Source of the DNA: Mucilaginibacter aquariorum
GTDB lineage: Bacteria; Bacteroidota; Bacteroidia; Sphingobacteriales; Sphingobacteriaceae
DNA length: 64,000 nt
Assembly (NCBI RefSeq): GCF_024498135.1
Contig: NZ_JANHOH010000004.1
Coordinates: forward strand, 234,195 to 298,194
Reading direction: 5' to 3'
Shown here: positions 27,816-35,814 of the stretch, one piece after another
Layout of the letters: each line of letters opens with the position of its first letter
Position numbering within the stretch: position 1 is the first letter of the stretch
Made by a program: the position numbers and the translations under genes
Notes under the pieces: model-generated
The model's database searches: none
Seen by the model: the letters and a program-made list of their open reading frames with translations, nothing else
What the model was told of the DNA's origin: nothing

Positions 27816-28982
27816 ATGTTTCCAACACTTGGCGATCTGTTTGAATACCTGTTTCATGCCCGGTTTTCGTTCCCTATCCAAACCTTTGGTTTCTTTGTGG
27901 CTTTATCGTTTTTGCTGGCGTACATTGTATTTACGTCGGAGTTTAAAAGGTACGAGGCTAATGGTAAGATCCATGCCTTTAAGCGGATAGTTATTATAGG
28001 GAAGCCTGCTTCGGTGTTAGACCTGGCAATAAATTTTCTATTAGGATTTGCCTTTGGCTTTAAGGGTTTAGGAGCTGTATTTAATTATAAAAGCTTCGCG
28101 GCAGATCCTCGTGGGTACATTCTTTCCACCCACGGTAACCTTATTTTTGGCCTGCTTGTTGGAATAGGGTTCGCGCTGTGGGTTTACCTGGATAGGAAGA
28201 GCTATCAATTGGCTAAACCAAAGGTGGTTGAAGAAACCCGGCACCCATACCAGCTAATGGGGTTGATAGTGTTCAGCGTTGGCTTTTTTGGGTTTATTGG
28301 TGCCAAGTTATTTGATACAGTAGAACATATCAGCCAGTTTAGGTATGACCCTATAGGGGTGTTGTTCTCGGCAAACGGTTTTGCTTACTATGGCGGGTTG
28401 ATATTTGGCGCGCTTACCTACCTGTACATTGGTTACCGCCATGGAATGAAACAGGTGCACCTGGCGGATATCGGTTCGCCCGGCATGATGCTGGCTTATG
28501 GTATTGGTCGCGTAGGCTGCCATTTAGCAGGCGATGGCGACTGGGGGATTATTAATGAGCATGCCAAACCGCAATGGCTTAGCTGGTTACCCAATTGGAT
28601 GTGGAGTTTTAAATATCCGCACAATGCTATAAATGCAGGTATACCTATACCGGGTTGCAATGGTAATTACTGTAACCAACTGGTGAAAGGCGTGTATCCA
28701 ACATCCTTTTATGAATTGGTGCTTTGTATAGGGATGTTTGGGCTGATGTGGGCTTTCCGTAAAAAGATAAAAATACCAGGACTGATGTTTTGTATTTACC
28801 TTATACTTAACGGTGGCGAGCGTTTTTTAATAGAACACATCCGTATAAATTTTAATTACAGCTTTTTAGGTATTACATTTACACAAGCAGAATTAATTGG
28901 CGGGCTTATGCTGTTTGGCGGCATTGTAGGATTGATTATTATTGCTTACAAACGCTTTAGGCCTGCCCGGCAGTCTGCATAA
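27816..28982 (+). CDS. Prolipoprotein diacylglyceryl transferase (Lgt)-like membrane protein
   Basis: 388 residues, longer than the usual 260-300 of Lgt. Several transmembrane segments are visible from residue 20 on, with PIQTFGFFVALSFLLAYIVF first. The Lgt signature region appears as GIGRVGCHLAGDGDWG, with Arg232 at the position of the conserved arginine, and a late RFLIEHIRIN resembles the conserved R-F-x-x-E motif. Lgt moves diacylglycerol from phosphatidylglycerol to the lipobox Cys. It stands downstream of a terminator and 24 bases before the DUF4185-type gene. It may be the main Lgt or a paralogue serving the lipoprotein-rich locus; the rest of the genome would show which. Confidence 0.82.
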   Translation: MFPTLGDLFEYLFHARFSFPIQTFGFFVALSFLLAYIVFTSEFKRYEANGKIHAFKRIVIIGKPASVLDLAINFLLGFAFGFKGLGAVFNYKSFAADPRGYILSTHGNLIFGLLVGIGFALWVYLDRKSYQLAKPKVVEETRHPYQLMGLIVFSVGFFGFIGAKLFDTVEHISQFRYDPIGVLFSANGFAYYGGLIFGALTYLYIGYRHGMKQVHLADIGSPGMMLAYGIGRVGCHLAGDGDWGIINEHAKPQWLSWLPNWMWSFKYPHNAINAGIPIPGCNGNYCNQLVKGVYPTSFYELVLCIGMFGLMWAFRKKIKIPGLMFCIYLILNGGERFLIEHIRINFNYSFLGITFTQAELIGGLMLFGGIVGLIIIAYKRFRPARQSA

Positions 28983-29006
28983 ACCTATATTAAATTGATT
29001 GATCCC

Positions 29007-30185
29007 ATGAAAAGGCTTACGCTTGTTTGTCTGTGTATTTGCACTGTGTTGTCTCAAAGCATTGCCCAAACTAAATCAGTAAATCTTACCGATCTTAAAT
29101 TTACAGTAGAAGAAGCGCCCGAATGGTCGGCCCTGTTAAACCGAACCAACGGCTGGTTCGGCGGCGACGGCATTTATACCATACCCCTAAATGGCGTAGA
29201 AGGCAAGCACTCCAAACCAAACAGCAAAACCCTTTTTATTTTTAGTGATAGCATGATCGGGGAGATCCGTGATAATACGATGATGCCGGGCTATAAAATG
29301 ATCCATAACACGGTAGCGATATTAAACGGCAACCAACCCGATGCAAAGCAAATGGAGTTTTACTGGGATAAAGATAAAAAAGGAGAAGCCGAATCTGTTT
29401 TTATTCCCAATACCCCAAAAACAGATTCTTCCGATTACTATTGGCTGGGTGATGGTTTTGTAAATCAGGCGAATAACGCTACCTACATATTTGGCTACCG
29501 GGTGCGAAATGTAAGTAGCGGAGCTTTTGGTTTTAGGGAAGTAGGTAATACGTTTATTAAAATAGCGCCGGGCGATAACCCTCCATACACCACAATTAAA
29601 CAGATGGATACGCCTCTTTATTTAACCGATGGCAAAAATGATATCGGTTCTTTTGGTGCCGGCATCTTTGTTAATACCAAAGCAGCCGGCGCGCCAAAGC
29701 CGGATGGTTATATATATGTGTATGGCGTTCGGGGTATGGTCAAGAGCCTGTTGGTAGCCCGTGTATTGCCGGCCGATTTCGAGAACTTTAAAAAGTGGAA
29801 GTTCTGGAATGGAACTGCCTGGGAGAGCGATATGAGCAAAGCTGCTGATGTTACCACCGGTGTATCTAACGAGCTTAGTCTTTCTGTTTTACCGGATGGC
29901 AGGTATGCTTTAGTTTTTCAGCAGGGTGGTATGAGTACGACGGTGGGTATGCGGATAGGAGCAAGCCCTGTTGGTCCGTTTGGCCCGGTAATAAAGTTAT
30001 GGGATTGCAAACCCGACCTGGTGGAAAAAACCTTTGTTGTTTATAACGCCAAGGCACACCCTACCTTATCTAAACCAGGCGAGTTGCTGATCAGCTACAA
30101 TATCAATTCTGTTGAATTTATAAAGGATCTGCAAACGCATCCCAACTTGTACCGGCCGCGATTTATCCGGGTTAAATTTCATTAA
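29007..30185 (+). CDS. DUF4185-like secreted five-bladed propeller protein
   Basis: 392 residues from ATG 29007; a TTG 12 bases upstream is in frame but less likely. The signal peptide ends SIAQ. The protein shows repeating beta-blade patterns (GWFGGDGIYTIPL, TLFIFSDSMIG, YYWLGDGFV, GYIYVYGVRG, SPVGPFGPV, ELLISYNIN) typical of DUF4185 and related GH32/43-like propellers. No catalytic assignment is possible by eye. The lectin-fused protein at 4653-6377 has the same C-terminal fold, so the locus carries two versions. It probably shares a transcript with the Lgt-like gene. Confidence 0.78.
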   Translation: MKRLTLVCLCICTVLSQSIAQTKSVNLTDLKFTVEEAPEWSALLNRTNGWFGGDGIYTIPLNGVEGKHSKPNSKTLFIFSDSMIGEIRDNTMMPGYKMIHNTVAILNGNQPDAKQMEFYWDKDKKGEAESVFIPNTPKTDSSDYYWLGDGFVNQANNATYIFGYRVRNVSSGAFGFREVGNTFIKIAPGDNPPYTTIKQMDTPLYLTDGKNDIGSFGAGIFVNTKAAGAPKPDGYIYVYGVRGMVKSLLVARVLPADFENFKKWKFWNGTAWESDMSKAADVTTGVSNELSLSVLPDGRYALVFQQGGMSTTVGMRIGASPVGPFGPVIKLWDCKPDLVEKTFVVYNAKAHPTLSKPGELLISYNINSVEFIKDLQTHPNLYRPRFIRVKFH

Positions 30186-30193
30186 TTGTGAAT

Positions 30194-30201
30194 TATATTT
30201 G
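30194..30201 (+). promoter_or_regulatory. -7 promoter element for the third SGNH gene
   Basis: TATATTTG is a perfect TAnnTTTG match 64 bases before the SGNH start. No clear -33 TTTG is seen. Operator O7 lies 27 bases downstream, in the leader, suitable for a road-block. Confidence 0.45.
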
Positions 30202-30227
30202 TAACTATAAAAATAATATATATTTTA

Positions 30228-30243
30228 GCTAAATCAATTTAGC
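30228..30243. promoter_or_regulatory. Predicted LacI-family operator O7
   Basis: GCTAAATCAATTTAGC, identical over all 16 bases to O2 at 7297-7312, which also precedes an SGNH hydrolase gene. It ends 22 bases before the start codon. Confidence 0.75.
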
Positions 30244-30265
30244 ATAACCACCAATTCAAACCGGA

Positions 30266-30928
30266 ATGAAAAAACTTATAATGTTTGCCGTAGTTATTTT
30301 TATGTGCAGTTTTCAAACCAAAAAGGCCGAAAAAATAGTCTTTTTTGGCGATTCTATTACGGAATATGGCGTTCGCCCAGACGGTTATATTACCTTATTT
30401 CAGCAAAAACTGAAGGATAACAACAAGGCAGGGAATTATGAGGTAGCCGGCGCAGGCATAGGCGGGAACAAGATCTACGACCTGTACTTACGGTACGAGG
30501 ATGATGTGTTATCCAAAAATCCAGACGTGGTGGTGATTTGGGTAGGGGTAAACGATGTATGGCACAAACGCTTGTTTGGTACCGGCACCGATTGGGATAA
30601 GTTTGGCAGGTTTTATACAGCATTGATCAAAAAATTCCAGGCTAAGGGGATCAAGGTTACCATTTGTACCCCCGCCAGTGTTGGCGAAAAAACCGACTAC
30701 AGCAACGAACTGGATGGTGATCTGAACAAATACTCGCAGATCATCCGTGATATTGCCACGCAAAACAATTGCGGATTGGTAGATTTCAGGAAGTTATTCC
30801 ATGAGTATGGATTAAAGAATAACCCTCAGAACCTGGATAAGAATATCCTTACAGTGGATGGGGTACACTTGAACGCTGCAGGCAATAAGTTTGTAGCCGA
30901 CGCGCTTTACCAGTCGCTTATTAAATAA
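30266..30928 (+). CDS. SGNH/GDSL-family hydrolase, short copy 3
   Basis: 220 residues, the single-domain size of the family. It has an N-terminal hydrophobic segment with Cys14, which might be a lipidation site though the lipobox is poor. The SGNH blocks are clear: FFGDSITE with nucleophile Ser30, VAGAGIGGNK, WVGVNDVW and the C-terminal VDGVHLNAAGN carrying the catalytic Asp and His. It lacks the large C-terminal region of the two long SGNH copies and is more like lysophospholipase/acetyl-esterase types. It is a single-gene unit between operator O7 and a strong terminator. Substrate unknown; a glycan deacetylase role is inferred from context. Confidence 0.88.
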   Translation: MKKLIMFAVVIFMCSFQTKKAEKIVFFGDSITEYGVRPDGYITLFQQKLKDNNKAGNYEVAGAGIGGNKIYDLYLRYEDDVLSKNPDVVVIWVGVNDVWHKRLFGTGTDWDKFGRFYTALIKKFQAKGIKVTICTPASVGEKTDYSNELDGDLNKYSQIIRDIATQNNCGLVDFRKLFHEYGLKNNPQNLDKNILTVDGVHLNAAGNKFVADALYQSLIK

Positions 30929-30962
30929 TAAAAATTCGGTTTAGTTTATATATCTTGGTTGG

Positions 30963-30988
30963 AAGGAGGCGGGAGCGCCTCCTTTTTT
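30963..30988 (+). terminator. Intrinsic terminator after the short SGNH gene
   Basis: Nine-bp GC-rich stem (AAGGAGGCG 30963-30971 with CGCCTCCTT 30976-30984), four-base loop GGAG, then a T run to 30988. It isolates the SGNH gene from the downstream GH92 gene, which therefore needs its own promoter. Confidence 0.92.
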
Positions 30989-31035
30989 AAGTCAGTAGCT
31001 ACCAGGATCTTATTTTTTTATCCTTGTATCCCTAA

Positions 31036-33318
31036 ATGAAAAAGCCTTCAATTTTTTGCACCGTTGCATTGTTTATCGCCAGCAACTTACACGCCCAGCA
31101 AGGTAACCTGGTTAAATATGTAAACACACGGCAGGGAACTAATACCAAATACGAATTTTCTTATGGTAACACTTACCCGGCTACGTCATTGCCATTTGGC
31201 ATGAACACCTGGACACCTCAAACCGGCAAAAACGGGGATGGCTGGAAGTATCAGTACTTTGAAAAGAAGATAAGAGGGTTTCAGCAATCGCATCAATGCA
31301 GTTCATGGGTAAATGATTATGCCGTATTTTCATTGATGCCGGTAACGGGTAAATTAGTGGTGAACGAGGACGAGCGGGCAGCATCGTTTAACCACGATAA
31401 TGAAATTGCCCAGCCAAGCTACTATAGCGTTACCCTTGATAATGGCATCAAAACAGAAATGAGCCCAACCGAGCGAGGGGCGCACCTGCGTTTTAGTTTT
31501 CCAAAAGGGCAGGCCTCCTATTTAGTATTGGATGGCTATACTAAAATGAGCATGGTTAAGATAGATCCGGTTAAACGAACAATAAGCGGCTACGTAAATA
31601 ACTGCCGTTGGGCTCCTCAAAACTTCAAAAATTATTTCGTTATTACATTTGATAAGCCGTTTGCTGATTATGGCACATGGGAAAATAAAAAGAATAGCTT
31701 AAACGCTAAGAATAAGCGAGCCGAAGGCGAGGGCGCAGGGGCTTACATTAAGTTTAAAGATGGTGAAAAAGTACAAGCGAAGGTGGCCTCATCATACATT
31801 AGCCCTGAGCAAGCCGAAATAACCTTACAAGCCGAGTTAGGTAAATACAGCTCATTTAATGATACCCATAAAGCGGCTGATAAAGTTTGGAATACTTTGC
31901 TTGGCCGTATGGCGGTTGAAGGCGGTACTGAAGAGGAGAAAGCCACATTTTATTCCTGCCTGTATCATGCAAACCTTTTCTCGCACCAGTTTTTTGAATA
32001 TGGCAAGGATGGTAAACCTTATTACTATAGCCCGTATGATGGTAAGCTGCACGACGGTTATATGTATACCGATAACGGCTTTTGGGATACATTTAGGGCG
32101 CAATTTCCGTTAAACACCGTTCTGCATCCCAAAATGGAGGGGCAATTAGTACAGGCGTTATTGGATGCGCAAAAACAATGTGGCTGGCTGCCGGCATGGT
32201 CTTTTCCCGCAGAAACCGGGGGCATGCTGGGTAACCATTCTATTTCGCTATTAGCTGATGCCTGGATGAAAGGCATCCGTACGTTTGACCCTAAACAAGC
32301 GCTGGAAGCTTATTATCACGAGGCTACAAACAAAGGCCCATGGGGCAGTGCCAACGGCCGCCCGGGCTGGAAAGAGTACTTTGCCGATGGTTATGTGCCG
32401 TATTCTAAGCAAACAGAAGGCGCCACAGCCTGGACCCTGGAATTTGCCTATGATGACTTTTGCGCTTACCAGTTGGCAAAAGCAACCGGTAATAAGCATT
32501 ATGAGAATGTATTTGGCCGTCAAATGTATAACTACAAAAACCTATTCGACCCTAAGACCAGGTTTATGCGCGCCAAAGACGCCAAGGGCAATTGGATAGA
32601 ACCTTTCGACCCAATGGATTGGGGTGGGCCATACACCGAAGGCAATGCATGGCATTGGACCTGGTCGGTTTTCCATGATACACAGGGGCTTATAAATTTA
32701 ATGGGTGGCGATAAAAATTTCACAGCCAAATTAGATTCGGTGTTTACCGAGCCGGGTACTATCAAGGTAGGTGGCTACGGTACAGTTATACATGAGATGA
32801 CAGAGATGGCAGCCTTTAAAATGGGCCAGTTTGCACAGGGCAACGAGCCTATTCACCACATGCTATATATGTATAACTATGCCGGCCAACCCTGGAAAGC
32901 CCAGCAGCATCTGCGCGAGGTGATGGATAAGATGTACAACGCAACCGAAAATGGGTACCCGGGTGATGAGGATGAAGGACAGATGTCATCATGGTTTGTG
33001 CTGAGTGCTGCCGGATTTTATAGTGTTTGTCCCGGGACAGATCAGTATGTAATTGGCAGCCCGCTATTTAATAAAATGACCATTACGCTCGAAAATGGGA
33101 ATAAATTTATAATCGAAGCCAATAATAACAGCAAGCAAAATGTATATATCCAGTCGGCTACGCTTAATGGTAAACCTTATACCCACAACTGGATAAGCCA
33201 TACCGATATCATGAATGGTGGCACATTGCATTTAGAAATGGGCGATCAGCCTAATTTAACCCGCGGTTTAGCTTTGGAGGATAAACCATTTTCGCTATCA
33301 AAGGCAGGACAGTTTTAG
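31036..33318 (+). CDS. GH92 exo-alpha-mannosidase, copy 2
   Basis: 760 residues. Signal peptide about 1-21 ending LHAQ. GH92 marks: LVKYVNTRQGTN (in place of the usual NPFIGT), YPATSLPFGMNTWTPQTG, IRGFQQSHQCSSWVNDYAVFSLMPV, NEPIHHMLYMYN, and GDEDEGQMSSW at 643-653. The substitution of the N-terminal NPFIGT and the SHQCSSW loop put it in a different GH92 branch from the 11537 copy, so a different linkage is likely. It is an exported, calcium-dependent exo-mannosidase by family knowledge. It lies between a terminator and the MFS transporter gene. Confidence 0.92.
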   Translation: MKKPSIFCTVALFIASNLHAQQGNLVKYVNTRQGTNTKYEFSYGNTYPATSLPFGMNTWTPQTGKNGDGWKYQYFEKKIRGFQQSHQCSSWVNDYAVFSLMPVTGKLVVNEDERAASFNHDNEIAQPSYYSVTLDNGIKTEMSPTERGAHLRFSFPKGQASYLVLDGYTKMSMVKIDPVKRTISGYVNNCRWAPQNFKNYFVITFDKPFADYGTWENKKNSLNAKNKRAEGEGAGAYIKFKDGEKVQAKVASSYISPEQAEITLQAELGKYSSFNDTHKAADKVWNTLLGRMAVEGGTEEEKATFYSCLYHANLFSHQFFEYGKDGKPYYYSPYDGKLHDGYMYTDNGFWDTFRAQFPLNTVLHPKMEGQLVQALLDAQKQCGWLPAWSFPAETGGMLGNHSISLLADAWMKGIRTFDPKQALEAYYHEATNKGPWGSANGRPGWKEYFADGYVPYSKQTEGATAWTLEFAYDDFCAYQLAKATGNKHYENVFGRQMYNYKNLFDPKTRFMRAKDAKGNWIEPFDPMDWGGPYTEGNAWHWTWSVFHDTQGLINLMGGDKNFTAKLDSVFTEPGTIKVGGYGTVIHEMTEMAAFKMGQFAQGNEPIHHMLYMYNYAGQPWKAQQHLREVMDKMYNATENGYPGDEDEGQMSSWFVLSAAGFYSVCPGTDQYVIGSPLFNKMTITLENGNKFIIEANNNSKQNVYIQSATLNGKPYTHNWISHTDIMNGGTLHLEMGDQPNLTRGLALEDKPFSLSKAGQF

Positions 33319-33336
33319 TAAAGCCTGACTTTCGTG

Positions 33337-33361
33337 CCAAAAGTTAATAATAAGCTTTTGG
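33337..33361 (+). terminator. Weak hairpin after GH92 copy 2
   Basis: CCAAAAG (33337-33343) and CTTTTGG (33355-33361) pair around an 11-base AT-rich loop, but no long T run follows. It may be a weak terminator or a processing hairpin between GH92 and the transporter gene. Confidence 0.3.
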
Positions 33362-33421
33362 TTGATGTAAAGATTTGATTTAATTTACAAAACCAATTCA
33401 ACTAAATTAATTCATCACCCA

Positions 33422-34648
33422 ATGGATAATAAGCCAAAGTTCACCGAACGCAAATATTTGTTAGTACTTATATTTGTAACCTCGTTGTTTTTAATGTGGG
33501 GTATATCCATGACGCTTGGCGATGTATTGAACAGGCATTTTCAAAATGTGCTGCATATAAGCAAGGCACGGTCGGCTTACGTGCAGTTCTCCATATTCGG
33601 CGCTTATTTTATTATGGGCATCCCGGCTGGGTTGTTCATGAAGAGGTTTGGATACAAAAACGGCGTTTTGCTGGGGTTGCTGCTTTATTCTGCCGGTGCA
33701 TTTTTATTCATACCGGCCGCGAATGCCGAGTCATTCACTTTTTTTAGGGTAGCATTGTTTATCCTGGCTTGCGGTATGGCAACATTAGAGACTGTAGCGC
33801 ATCCTTTTGTAGCCTCTCTTGGAGACCAGCGCACGAGCGATCAGCGTATCAACTTTTCGCAGGCATTTAATGGTGTTGGCGGTATCATAGGACCTATCAT
33901 TGGTAGCTATTTCATTTTTGGGCAGGAGCAGGATCTGGTATCCGTAAAGCATCTTTATATAATTATTGGCGCCGTTATAGCCGCAATTGCTGTAGCATTC
34001 TCTTTTGTAAAAGTACCTGCGCTTATAGATCCTCATATTCCTGCGATTGATTCATACTCCCCCACCGAAGTTCCTCATGTTGATAAAAAGCTTTTTCAGC
34101 ATAGGCATTTTGTTTTTGCGGTTGTAGCCCAATTGTTCAATGTAGCCGCACAGGGTGGCACCTGGGCTTTTTTCATCAATTACGGGCATGATGTTATGCA
34201 TTTTAGCGATGGTAAAGCAAGCTACTTTTTTTCGCTAAGTATGGTTATGATGATGATCGGCCGCTTTGCTGGTACCTTATTGATGCGGTACATAGCACCC
34301 AGTAAGCTATTGGCGATTTTTGCGTTATGTAATATTGTAATGTGCCTTATTGTGGCCCAGGGATTTGGCTGGCCGTCCTTTATCGCCCTGCTCTTTATCA
34401 ATTTCTTCTTTAGCATCATGTTTCCTACCATATTTAGCCTTGGCTTAAAAAACATGGGCAAGCAAACCCAGCAGGCATCGTCGTTCATCGTTATGGGAGT
34501 GGTAGGCGGCGGACTATTTCCGTTATTAATGGGGCAGGTGGCTAATCATAATGTGGCAACTGCCTATTACCTGCCAATAATATGTTACGCAGTTATATTC
34601 TTATTTGGCTTTAGTTATAAACGCCTTAATAAAGCAGCGTTTAAATAA
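33422..34648 (+). CDS. FucP-like MFS sugar:proton symporter
   Basis: 408 residues with about 12 transmembrane helices. The pattern FLMWGISMTLGDVLNRHFQNVLHISKARSAYVQ, the GYFIMGIPAG-like second helix and ACGMATLETVAHPFVASLGD match the FucP/NagP/GlcP branch of the major facilitator superfamily. These carry monosaccharides (fucose, GlcNAc, glucose, galactose or mannose) across the inner membrane with protons. In a mannosidase-rich locus, mannose or another released monosaccharide is a reasonable inference. It sits just upstream of the lacI-type gene. A degenerate operator-like sequence is present near 33401, too weak to call. Confidence 0.9.
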   Translation: MDNKPKFTERKYLLVLIFVTSLFLMWGISMTLGDVLNRHFQNVLHISKARSAYVQFSIFGAYFIMGIPAGLFMKRFGYKNGVLLGLLLYSAGAFLFIPAANAESFTFFRVALFILACGMATLETVAHPFVASLGDQRTSDQRINFSQAFNGVGGIIGPIIGSYFIFGQEQDLVSVKHLYIIIGAVIAAIAVAFSFVKVPALIDPHIPAIDSYSPTEVPHVDKKLFQHRHFVFAVVAQLFNVAAQGGTWAFFINYGHDVMHFSDGKASYFFSLSMVMMMIGRFAGTLLMRYIAPSKLLAIFALCNIVMCLIVAQGFGWPSFIALLFINFFFSIMFPTIFSLGLKNMGKQTQQASSFIVMGVVGGGLFPLLMGQVANHNVATAYYLPIICYAVIFLFGFSYKRLNKAAFK

Positions 34649-34696
34649 AATGATAATATTTAATAACATCAGTCGTATTAGTTTGACTGAAATAAT

Positions 34697-34714
34697 CATT
34701 AAATCGATTTAATG
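34697..34714. promoter_or_regulatory. Predicted LacI-family operator O8 (autoregulatory, perfect palindrome)
   Basis: CATTAAATCGATTTAATG is an 18-bp perfect palindrome with central CG. It lies 32 bases upstream of the -7 element of the lacI-type gene itself and shares the TAAATCGATTTA core with the other sites. Confidence 0.75.
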
Positions 34715-34745
34715 CTATTTCAATGCTATTTTTATTAACTATATT

Positions 34746-34753
34746 TATATTTG
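34746..34753 (+). promoter_or_regulatory. -7 promoter element of the lacI-type gene
   Basis: TATATTTG matches TAnnTTTG exactly. It overlaps an in-frame TTG at 34751, so transcription would start downstream of that codon. This argues that translation begins at the GTG at 34772, with a leader of roughly 15 bases. Confidence 0.6.
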
Positions 34754-34771
34754 ACCTTACCAAAATACCAC

Positions 34772-35797
34772 GTGAAAAAACTCTCTATAGTTGATATTGC
34801 CAACCATCTAAACGTATCGAAAACTACAATTTCCTTTATCCTGAATGGCCGTGCGCAGGAGAAAAGGATAGGGAAGGAACTGGTTGACCGTGTGCAGAAA
34901 TTTGTGGATGAAGTAGGCTACAAGCCAAACTCATTGGCTAAAAGCCTGCGTACAGGCAAATCAAACATTATTGGGTTGATGGTAGAGGATATTTCCAATC
35001 CCTTTTTTGCGTCGATAGCCCGACTAATAGAGGACCGCGCTTATAAAAACGGCTACAAAATTATTTATTGCAGTACTGACAATGACACGAACAAAACGCG
35101 CGAATTGATCAGCATGTTCCGTGACAGACATGTGGATGGGTATATCATTGCGCCACCCGAAGGTATTGAAGATGATATAAGTTCATTAATAAAAGATGGA
35201 ATGCCGGTAGTGCTGTTTGACAGGCATCTACCAAAGGTAAGCACCGATTTTGTAGAAATAGATAACCTTTTCAGCACCTATAATGCTACCATGCATTTGA
35301 TACAGCAAGGTTATAAAAACATAGCATATATAACGTTCGCATCAAATCAAACGCAAATGCAAGACCGTTTACAAGGTTATAAAGATGCGTTAGACGAGAG
35401 CGGCTTGAAACCTTTTATCCAGGAAATAGTGTTTAGTCAGAATGAGGAACTTATTATGGGGCCGCTAAATACTTTCCTTAAAAAGCATAAGAACCTGGAT
35501 GCAGTGTTTTTTGGCACCAACCATGTAGGTACCTGTGGCTTAAAAGTAATAAATAGCCTTGGCCTAAAAGTTCCGGATGACCTTGCGCTTGTTTCTTTTG
35601 ACGATTATGATGTTTTCAAGCTTTTCTCGCCACCGGTTAGCGCTATTGCACAGCCTATTGAGGCTATAGCAGATAGCGTAATAACAGTACTGCTAAACAA
35701 GTTAAACACATCATCTCAGCATATCAGTTCTCAATCCATCATCCTGAAAACTGATTTTCAAATCAGGGGGTCGTCAAAAAAGGCGGATAAGGCCTAA
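34772..35797 (+). CDS. LacI-family transcriptional regulator of PUL-1
   Basis: 341 residues starting at GTG 34772, chosen because the promoter box overlaps the alternative TTG at 34751. Residues about 2-24 form the LacI helix-turn-helix (KKLSIVDIANHLNVSKTTISFILNG), followed by the hinge helix NSLAKSLRTGKS whose Leu is expected to intercalate at a central CG. The rest is a periplasmic-binding-protein-like effector domain (IIGLMVEDISNPFFASIARLIEDRAYKNGY; VSFDDYDVFKLFSPPVSAIAQPIEAIAD). It is cytoplasmic and likely binds a sugar or sugar phosphate. Nine operator-like sites in the locus, including one before this gene, fit it as the local, autoregulating regulator. Whether it represses or activates is not visible. 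Confidence 0.92.
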   Translation: MKKLSIVDIANHLNVSKTTISFILNGRAQEKRIGKELVDRVQKFVDEVGYKPNSLAKSLRTGKSNIIGLMVEDISNPFFASIARLIEDRAYKNGYKIIYCSTDNDTNKTRELISMFRDRHVDGYIIAPPEGIEDDISSLIKDGMPVVLFDRHLPKVSTDFVEIDNLFSTYNATMHLIQQGYKNIAYITFASNQTQMQDRLQGYKDALDESGLKPFIQEIVFSQNEELIMGPLNTFLKKHKNLDAVFFGTNHVGTCGLKVINSLGLKVPDDLALVSFDDYDVFKLFSPPVSAIAQPIEAIADSVITVLLNKLNTSSQHISSQSIILKTDFQIRGSSKKADKA

Positions 35798-35814
35798 CTT
35801 AACCACCCCACAGT

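Noticed and set aside
32285..32599. 104-codon plus-strand open frame in another frame of GH92 copy 2
   Set aside because: Overlaps the GH92 gene throughout and shows no family features.
33401..33416. Degenerate operator-like ACTAAATTAATTCATC before the MFS gene
   Set aside because: Only about 11 of 16 positions match the consensus and the central CG is lost; too weak in AT-rich DNA to list as a site.
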